A stretch of DNA of 6,065 nucleotides from Desulfobacteraceae bacterium (GTDB lineage: Bacteria; Desulfobacterota; Desulfobacteria; Desulfobacterales; Desulfosalsimonadaceae). Location: positions 1 through 6,065 of the forward strand of contig DAIEHU010000174.1 in assembly GCA_027353395.1 (NCBI GenBank), written 5' to 3'. Below, one piece after another: positions 1 through 4,907 of the stretch (its first letter is position 1; every line of letters starts with the position of its first letter). A program made the translations under genes and the position numbers. A model generated the notes under the pieces. That model saw only the letters and a list, made by a program, of their open reading frames with translations, was not told the DNA's origin and did not search any database.

Positions 1-6
1 TAAAAC

Positions 7-11
7 AGGAG
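7..11 (+). promoter_or_regulatory. Ribosome binding site of pilT
   Basis: AGGAG lies six bases before the ATG at 18 and supports that start. No promoter can be judged because only 17 bases precede the gene. Confidence 0.8.
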
Positions 12-17
12 CATCTT

Positions 18-1100
18 ATGGCGAAAATTGATGCGTTTTTTAAATTGATGAATGATCAGGGAGCCTCCGATCTGCATCTGGTGGCGGGCCAGCAGCCAGC
101 GCTAAGGATAAGGGGCGAAATCGAAAGAATCAAATACAAAACGCTTCTAAATGATGAACTCCGGAGCATGGTTTATGAGATCGCGCCTGAGGACAAAATC
201 AAGGTATTTGAAGAAACCGGGGATGTGGATTTTGGGTATGAAATTCCGGGGCTGGCCAGATACCGGGCCAATTTTTTCATGCAGCGCAATGGCGTGGGCG
301 CGGTTTTCCGGCAAATTCCCAACAATATCATGGGGTGCGAGCAACTCGGTCTGCCATCGGTAATCTCCAAGCTGGCGTCTCTTCCAAGAGGACTCGTCAT
401 CGTCACCGGCCCCACGGGCAGCGGAAAATCCACCACCTTGGCGGCTATTATTGACCAGGCCAACCGCACCCGCAAGGACCATATCATCACGGTGGAAGAC
501 CCCATTGAATTCGTGCATGAAAGCCAGGGCTGCATCGTGAACCAGCGTGAAATCGGGGTTCATACCAAAAATTTCAGCGCGGCCCTCAGAGGCGCCCTGC
601 GCGAGGATCCGGATATTATTCTGGTGGGTGAAATGCGCGATTTGGAAACCATGTCGCTGGCCATCGAGGCCGCGTCAACAGGCCATCTGGTGTTCGCCAC
701 CCTGCATACCTCCAGCGCCATGAAAACCGTGGACCGTATCGTCGAAGTATTCCCATCCGCCCAGCAGTCCCAGGTCCGGTCCGGTCTGGCGGACAGCATC
801 CGGGCCATCATCGCCCAGGTGCTGTTTAAACGCATTGACCGGAAGGGCCGGTGCCCGGCCCTTGAAATATTGATCGCCACGCCGGCGGTCCGGAACCTGA
901 TCCGGGAATCCAAAACCCACCAGCTTCCGTCTTCCATGCAAACCGGAAAGAAATACGGCATGATACTTCTGGATGACGCCATTATGGATTTGTATAATAA
1001 AGGGTGGATCAGCGCGGAAGACAGTTATAACAAGGCAAACGACAAGCAGCGGTTCCGGCCCCTGTTGAAAGGCGCTCCCGCGGACTTCACGGAAGCATGA
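18..1100 (+). CDS. pilT: Type IV pilus retraction ATPase PilT
   Basis: This 360-residue protein is a canonical PilT, the cytoplasmic hexameric ATPase that drives pilin depolymerisation and pilus retraction (twitching motility). The N-terminal PAS-like domain starts with the usual SDLHL and P..R..GE pattern (residues 17-34) and has the conserved arginines R81, R83 and R98. The RecA-like C-terminal domain carries Walker A GPTGSGKST (131-139), the Asp box around ITVEDPIEFVH (157-167), Walker B ILVGE with catalytic E205, and the His box TGHLVFATLHT (221-231). It keeps an AVRNLIRE stretch (290-297), the counterpart of the AIRNLIRE motif known to be needed for retraction in PilT. Length fits the family (about 340-370). 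The ATG is supported by AGGAG at 7-11, six bases upstream. A TAA at positions 1-3 could be the stop of an upstream gene, but this cannot be tested here. It is followed after 95 bp by a second ATPase of the same family. Confidence 0.96.
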   Translation: MAKIDAFFKLMNDQGASDLHLVAGQQPALRIRGEIERIKYKTLLNDELRSMVYEIAPEDKIKVFEETGDVDFGYEIPGLARYRANFFMQRNGVGAVFRQIPNNIMGCEQLGLPSVISKLASLPRGLVIVTGPTGSGKSTTLAAIIDQANRTRKDHIITVEDPIEFVHESQGCIVNQREIGVHTKNFSAALRGALREDPDIILVGEMRDLETMSLAIEAASTGHLVFATLHTSSAMKTVDRIVEVFPSAQQSQVRSGLADSIRAIIAQVLFKRIDRKGRCPALEILIATPAVRNLIRESKTHQLPSSMQTGKKYGMILLDDAIMDLYNKGWISAEDSYNKANDKQRFRPLLKGAPADFTEA

Positions 1101-1175
1101 CCTGGAATGAATGCGTAAATGGATGATGTCCTGTTTTCCCCTGCTGGTGATTTTGCCAATTTGTTTAAGGTCATC

Positions 1176-1196
1176 TTTTTTTAAGGAATAAAAAAA
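1176..1196 (+). promoter_or_regulatory. Ribosome binding site of the second PilT gene, between complementary T7 and A7 tracts
   Basis: Seven T (1176-1182) and seven A (1190-1196) flank the 7-nt AAGGAAT that holds the Shine-Dalgarno AAGGA (1183-1187). The last A is the first base of the ATG. The tracts could pair as a weak A-U stem with the ribosome site in the loop. The ribosome site itself is convincing; the hairpin and any regulatory role are speculative. Confidence 0.6.
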
Positions 1197-2368
1197 TGAA
1201 AAAACCGGAAACAGATTATATTTTGACCGCCATGCTGGATTCCCATGAAAGCGTTTCGGATCTGAATTTAACTGCGGGCAAACCCCTCCAGGTGGAAACT
1301 TACGGGGAATTGACGCCCGTTGACATGAAGCCGCAGCTCAGAATGTTAACCCCTTTTCAAACGGAGATCATCGCCCTTAATTTGATCGGCAGAGACCGGC
1401 GGTTGACGGAAACCCTTTTGAGAGAAGGCTCCTGCGATTTGTCCTATTCCCTGCCGGGGAAGGCCAGGTTCAGGGTGAATGTGTTTTCGCAATCCGGCCA
1501 TTATTCCATTGTCCTGCGTCAGCTCGAAACAAAAATCCCCACCATCAAGGACATGGGGCTGCCGGAAGTCTTTTTTAAGGTCTCCAAGGAAAGAAACGGC
1601 ATCGTCATTTTTACCGGCGCCACCGGCACCGGTAAAACCACCTCTCTGGCGGCCCTTCTGTCGGAGATCAACAAGGACAAAGCCGTGCATATCGTCACCC
1701 TTGAAGACCCGGTGGAATATATTCATACGCATAAAAAAGCCACGTTCAACCAGCGGGAGCTGGGAAAAGATTTCAGCTCATTCGCCACGGGGTTGAGGGC
1801 CGCCCTCAGGCAGGCCCCGAAAGTCATTCTGGTGGGCGAAATGCGTGACCGGGAAACGGTTGAAATCGGGTTGTCCGCAGCGGAAACCGGGCATCTGGTG
1901 TTCACGACGCTGCATACCGTGGATGCCGGACAAACCATCAACCGTATCCTGGGCATGTTTTCATCCGAAGAAGAAAACCAGATCCGGATCCGGCTTGCGG
2001 ACACCCTCCGTTGGGTGGTCTGCCAGCGTCTTCTTCCAAAAGTCGGCGGCGGCCGGGTTGCGGCTTTTGAGATATTGGGAACCAGCCTTCGGGTGAAAGA
2101 TTCGATTCTGCATGGAGAGGCTGAAGGCAAAACCTATTATGACATGATGGAGGCCTCAACAGCCTTTGGATGGACCACCTTTGACAATTATATCACCGGG
2201 TTGTTTGAAAAAGGGCTGATCACTGAGGAAACGGCCATCGGCTATGCTTCCCGGAGATCTGTTGTGGGCCGGGGAATCGATCTGGTGAAAAGCGCCAGAG
2301 GGGAATCCACCAGCAAAATCGATAAGCTTGAAATTGATATGGGCTATGGCAAAACCTCGAAATATTAG
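1196..2368 (+). CDS. Second, divergent PilT/PilU-family type IVa pilus ATPase
   Basis: A 390-residue paralogue of the preceding PilT, presumably also a cytoplasmic motor at the pilus base. Visible ATPase motifs are intact: Walker A GATGTGKTT (141-149), Asp box IVTLEDPVEYIH (166-177), Walker B VILVGE with catalytic E215, and His box TGHLVFTTLHT (231-241). It departs from canonical PilT in three places. The N-terminal SDLHL is SDLNL, and the P..R..GE motif has lost its arginine (E34 in its place). The usual DPD before Walker B is A-P-K (207-209). The AIRNLIRE retraction motif is replaced by RVKDSILHGE (299-308), followed by a longer C-terminus ending in a charged tail (about 360-390). This resembles a PilT-like paralogue I recall from Geobacter and other Desulfobacterota rather than gammaproteobacterial PilU, so I give no symbol. 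By analogy with PilU it may work only together with PilT (inference). The ATG has AAGGA at 1183-1187, eight bases upstream. Confidence 0.93.
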   Translation: MKKPETDYILTAMLDSHESVSDLNLTAGKPLQVETYGELTPVDMKPQLRMLTPFQTEIIALNLIGRDRRLTETLLREGSCDLSYSLPGKARFRVNVFSQSGHYSIVLRQLETKIPTIKDMGLPEVFFKVSKERNGIVIFTGATGTGKTTSLAALLSEINKDKAVHIVTLEDPVEYIHTHKKATFNQRELGKDFSSFATGLRAALRQAPKVILVGEMRDRETVEIGLSAAETGHLVFTTLHTVDAGQTINRILGMFSSEEENQIRIRLADTLRWVVCQRLLPKVGGGRVAAFEILGTSLRVKDSILHGEAEGKTYYDMMEASTAFGWTTFDNYITGLFEKGLITEETAIGYASRRSVVGRGIDLVKSARGESTSKIDKLEIDMGYGKTSKY

Positions 2369-2373
2369 CAACC

Positions 2374-2381
2374 GGAAAGGG
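2374..2381 (+). promoter_or_regulatory. Ribosome binding site of the zinc-ribbon/pseudo-receiver gene
   Basis: The purine-rich GGAAAGGG lies about nine to ten bases before the ATG at 2391, within the 22-bp gap after the second ATPase gene. It is the only good site for this frame and supports the start that places C5 and C8 at the very N-terminus. Confidence 0.65.
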
Positions 2382-2390
2382 CGATAACAA

Positions 2391-3065
2391 ATGGAAATCA
2401 TATGCGATCATTGCAAAGCCAAGCTAAGCGTCGCGGATGAAAAACTTCCGGAAGGCAAGGCGGCGTCCATCAGATGCCCGAAGTGTAAGAACAAAATTTC
2501 GATTGATCTGACGAGCCGTCAGCCGTTGGAACCTTCGGGCAATGGCCAGAACCCGGCGCCCAAGTCGTTCAATTTTGATGAAGGAACCGATGATTACGAC
2601 GCTTCCGAGAAGCCGTTTGATTTTCTTGAGGAAGAGGGAAACACGGCCCTGATCTGCGAGAATGATCCGGAGATATTGAAGCAGATTAACATTGTGCTGG
2701 GCATCATGGATTACAGCATTACGGTCGCGGAATCGGTTCGGGACGCGCTCAAAAAAATGAAATACCATATATATAACATGATTCTGGTGAATGAAACATT
2801 TGATGGCAGCGACCCGGATGCAAACGGTCTTTTGGTCTATCTTGAGCGTCTGAACATGGACGTTCGCCGCAATATTTTCGTCGGGCTGCTGACCCGGCGA
2901 TTCCCCAGCATGGACAATATGGCCGCACTCATCAAAAGCGTCAATATAACAATTAATCTAAAAGATATTAATAGCTTAGACAGGATACTCGCCCGAGGCA
3001 TCAATGAGAATGACCTGTTTTACGCTGTTTTTAAAGAAAGTTTAAAAAAACTTGGAATGGCCTAG
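2391..3065 (+). CDS. MJ0042-type zinc ribbon fused to a receiver-like (pseudo-receiver) domain
   Basis: A 224-residue, probably cytoplasmic protein with no signal peptide or membrane segment. The N-terminus is a zinc ribbon with two CxxC knuckles, C5-x2-C8 and C29-x2-C32, in the spacing of the MJ0042 family common in Desulfobacterota and Myxococcota. A linker (about 41-83) rich in Asp, Glu and Pro leads to a domain (about 84-220) that follows the pattern of a CheY-like receiver. Its first strand is ALICENDPEI, with an acidic patch E90-N91-D92; the third strand is NMILVNE, the fourth IFVGLLT with T168, and the fifth INLK with K191. The phospho-acceptor position aligns with N134 rather than Asp, so phosphorylation is unlikely. 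No output domain follows. It lies 22 bp behind the second pilus ATPase, with GGAAAGGG (2374-2381) as its ribosome site, and 11 bp before a small gene. A regulatory or adaptor role in pilus retraction is inferred from position. The zinc ribbon is firm; the receiver fold is judged by eye. Confidence 0.85.
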   Translation: MEIICDHCKAKLSVADEKLPEGKAASIRCPKCKNKISIDLTSRQPLEPSGNGQNPAPKSFNFDEGTDDYDASEKPFDFLEEEGNTALICENDPEILKQINIVLGIMDYSITVAESVRDALKKMKYHIYNMILVNETFDGSDPDANGLLVYLERLNMDVRRNIFVGLLTRRFPSMDNMAALIKSVNITINLKDINSLDRILARGINENDLFYAVFKESLKKLGMA

Positions 3066-3076
3066 AAATCCAGAAA

Positions 3077-3235
3077 ATGAGCCATCGGAACAAATATACC
3101 TGCAATGAATACCGGCAAGAGATGATTTTGCTGTCCCTGCGCCTGCGGCTGAACAAGCCGGAGGTAACGGAGGCGGAAAAAGAAGTGATTTTAAATGAAA
3201 TCAGTAAGATTGAAACAACCATGAAAATGAATTAA
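3077..3235 (+). CDS. Small conserved-looking protein (52 aa), unknown function
   Basis: A 52-codon frame begins MSHRNKYTCNEYRQEM and ends at TAA 3233-3235. It fills the space between the preceding gene (11 bp gap) and the convergent coaX almost exactly. The product is highly charged and likely mostly helical: a Leu/Arg-rich stretch (residues 18-26, LLSLRLRLN) is followed by an acidic/basic helix (31-50) with heptad-like hydrophobic spacing, suggesting a small helical hairpin. There is one cysteine (C9) and no membrane segment. It resembles small proteins I loosely recall from Desulfobacterota with a TC.EYR.EM start and a conserved L.LR.RL core, but I cannot verify that. No strong Shine-Dalgarno is visible directly upstream, so translation may be coupled to the preceding gene. 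Function is unknown; it might partner the zinc-ribbon protein or the ATPases. Confidence 0.7.
   Translation: MSHRNKYTCNEYRQEMILLSLRLRLNKPEVTEAEKEVILNEISKIETTMKMN
3232..3235. other. Shared convergent stop-codon overlap
   Basis: The palindrome TTAA contains the TAA stop of the plus-strand 52-aa gene (3233-3235) and, on the other strand, the TAA stop of coaX (3234-3232). No strong GC-rich hairpin with a T-run is visible on either side, so the two transcripts probably overlap past this point. Confidence 0.85.
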
Positions 3236-4002
3236 ATCATCATCTGGCGGCTGATGATCAGCAGCCCCTCCAGCGTCAATCCGGATTCAACGGATTCAAT
3301 GGTTTCCGTTACATCCCGCATCAGCGGGGCCAGCCCGCCGGTGGCGATCACCTTTGCCTCCGGGGCTTTCATTTCCTGCTTCATGCGGCGCACCATGCCA
3401 TCCACCATCGCCGCGTAACCAAAAATAATGCCGGATTTCATGCTGTGAACCGTTGTTTTTCCGATAACGGCGGCCGGGGGCTGAAACAGGTCCACCTTCG
3501 GCAGTTTGGATGCCCGCTGAAAAAGGGCTTCCGCGGCGATTCCGATGCCTGGCGCGATGGCCCCGCCGATGTATTCGCCCGCTTTAGTGATGGCGTCAAA
3601 TGTGGTGGCCGTGCCGAAATCAATCACAATCAGGCTGGTTTGATAGCGGCGATAGGCCGCCACCGCGTTTACCAGCCGGTCCGCCCCCACTTCCGCCGGA
3701 TTGTCATAACAAACGGGCATATCCACCACATTCGCATCAACCCACCGGGGCGCATGCCCTAAAAATTTCCGGCAATAGCCGTCTATGATTTTCATCATGG
3801 CGGGCACCACGCAGGAGACCACCGTCATGTGGATATCGGAAGGGTCGATTTTTTGGGTGGCGAACAGCGCGGATATGGCGATATGGAACTCGTCCTCGGT
3901 CATTCCCGGCGTTGTCCGTATCCGCCAGTCGGATACCAGTCTGTCCTTATCGAAGATGCCGATGACGATATTGGTGTTTCCCACATCCACGGCCAGAAGC
4001 AT
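3232..4002 (-). CDS. coaX: Type III pantothenate kinase CoaX
   Basis: This enzyme phosphorylates pantothenate with ATP to 4'-phosphopantothenate, the first committed step of coenzyme A synthesis. Type III enzymes belong to the ASKHA fold and, unlike CoaA, are not feedback-inhibited by CoA. Using the start MLLAVDVGNTN the protein has 256 residues, normal for the family. Visible motifs are the phosphate-binding DVGNTN (6-11), the pantothenate-site GADR (106-109) with catalytic D108, the second phosphate loop DFGTATTFD (128-136), GGAIAPG (146-152) and the nucleotide-site ATGGLA (220-225). Two ATGs lie back to back (4005 and 4002). The GGGAGG site at 4014-4009 is six bases from the second and only three from the first, so 4002 is preferred. 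The frame stays open upstream to 4077, but that extension is inside folP and lacks family similarity. The gene overlaps the folP stop by 1 nt (4 nt if the first ATG is used). Its own stop overlaps the convergent 52-aa gene. Confidence 0.95.
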   Translation of the reverse strand: MLLAVDVGNTNIVIGIFDKDRLVSDWRIRTTPGMTEDEFHIAISALFATQKIDPSDIHMTVVSCVVPAMMKIIDGYCRKFLGHAPRWVDANVVDMPVCYDNPAEVGADRLVNAVAAYRRYQTSLIVIDFGTATTFDAITKAGEYIGGAIAPGIGIAAEALFQRASKLPKVDLFQPPAAVIGKTTVHSMKSGIIFGYAAMVDGMVRRMKQEMKAPEAKVIATGGLAPLMRDVTETIESVESGLTLEGLLIISRQMMI

Positions 4003-4907
4003 CATGCGCCTCCCTGGTTTTCTTCCTGAGCATGGGCCGCATTTCTGATGGCGTCCATGATTTTTACAGTGGCGCAAGTTTCGGCCACATCATGCACCCG
4101 GACAATATGCGCGCCGTTCATAATGCCGGCGGCGACGGTGGCCTGTGTCCCCACAGCCACCATGGGATGGTCAGGCGCAAAGCCCGGGCCTTCCATTGGT
4201 GAAAGAATTTTCCGGATAAAGGCTTTTCGGGATGTCCCCAGCAGTATGGGGATGCCCATATCGCTGAATTCACTGAGGCGGTTGATTAGAAAAAGATTGT
4301 GATGCACGGTTTTGCCGAATCCGATGCCCGGATCAATGATGAGTTTTGACCGGGGAACCCCATATGCTTCCGCCCTGCGGACAGCCTGATGCAGAAAGTC
4401 GCGGATTTCCCCCACCGGGTCATGGTAGGCCGGGGCCTTTTGCATGTCCGAAGGCGTGCCTTTCATGTGCATCAGCACCACCATCACACCGTTTTGCGCG
4501 GCCACAGCTCCCCTTTCCGGGTCAAACAAGAGCGCGCTGATATCATTGATGATGGATGCGCCGGCGGCGACGGCCCGGCGGGCCACGGCGGATTTGTTGG
4601 TATCAATGGAAATGGGGATGGATATGTGTTTTGCAAGATGCTCGATTATCGGCAGCACCCGGCGGCATTCTTCTTCCGTTTCCACTGGCGCGGACGACGG
4701 GCGGGTGGATTCGCCGCCGATATCCAGTATATCGGCCCCATCCGCGATCATTTTTTCCGCCTGGGCCAGGGCCCTGTCCAAGCTGAAAAATTTGCCGCCG
4801 TCGGAGAATGAATCCGGGGTCACATTGAGAACTCCCATGATCCGGGTGCGGCGGCCCAGAGACATGGAATAATTTCCCCACCGCAAAAGATATCCCGGGT
4901 CAGGCAT
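4002..4907 (-). CDS. folP: Dihydropteroate synthase FolP
   Basis: FolP condenses 6-hydroxymethyl-7,8-dihydropterin pyrophosphate with p-aminobenzoate to give 7,8-dihydropteroate in folate synthesis, and is the sulfonamide target. From the chosen start it has 301 residues in a TIM-barrel arrangement with the family motifs in order: MGVLNVTPDSFSDGG (24-38), DIGGESTRP (62-70), SIDT (100-103), NDIS (121-124), MHMKGTP (146-152), DPGIGFGKT (192-200), GTSRKAF (224-230) and RVHDV (270-274). The pABA-loop residues F34 and P70 are present, so nothing suggests a sulfonamide-resistant Sul type. The frame is open to 4967, but that extension lies inside ftsH. I chose the ATG at 4907 because AAGAGG (4922-4917) lies nine bases upstream; the ATG at 4916 directly abuts that site, and M at 4865 or 4838 would be alternatives. 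The start overlaps the ftsH stop by 8 nt and the end overlaps coaX, so the three genes are probably translationally coupled. Confidence 0.95.
   Translation of the reverse strand: MPDPGYLLRWGNYSMSLGRRTRIMGVLNVTPDSFSDGGKFFSLDRALAQAEKMIADGADILDIGGESTRPSSAPVETEEECRRVLPIIEHLAKHISIPISIDTNKSAVARRAVAAGASIINDISALLFDPERGAVAAQNGVMVVLMHMKGTPSDMQKAPAYHDPVGEIRDFLHQAVRRAEAYGVPRSKLIIDPGIGFGKTVHHNLFLINRLSEFSDMGIPILLGTSRKAFIRKILSPMEGPGFAPDHPMVAVGTQATVAAGIMNGAHIVRVHDVAETCATVKIMDAIRNAAHAQEENQGGA
4009..4014 (-). promoter_or_regulatory. Ribosome binding site deciding the coaX start
   Basis: On the minus strand GGGAGG reads from 4014 to 4009 inside the last codons of folP. It is six bases from the ATG at 4002 and three from the ATG at 4005, favouring the second and giving MLLAVDVGNTN as the N-terminus. 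Confidence 0.8.

Noticed and set aside
600..720. DNA similarity between the two ATPase genes as a recent duplication or repeat
   Set aside because: Identity is limited to short blocks at the Walker B and His box motifs (compare 1805-1920), as expected for old paralogues.
1153..1182. Promoter in the gap before the second ATPase (TTGCCA at 1153-1158)
   Set aside because: No acceptable -10 hexamer lies about 17 bp downstream; the matching region is a T-run.
2941..2990. AT-rich patch near the end of the zinc-ribbon/pseudo-receiver gene as a sign of transfer
   Set aside because: It is short, in frame and surrounded by normal sequence; Asn/Ile/Lys codons explain it.
3236..3258. Inverted repeat ATCATCA/TGATGAT as a terminator
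   Set aside because: It is AT-rich with a 9-nt loop, lies in coaX codons and has no following T-run on either strand.
4006..4077. N-terminal extension of the CoaX frame up to 4077
   Set aside because: The added residues lie inside folP, lack CoaX similarity, and GGGAGG at 4014-4009 points to the ATG at 4002.
4389..4872. Long open frames on the plus strand opposite folP and ftsH
   Set aside because: They are antisense shadows of strongly conserved genes, lack ribosome sites and give Arg/Pro/His-rich products without recognisable motifs.
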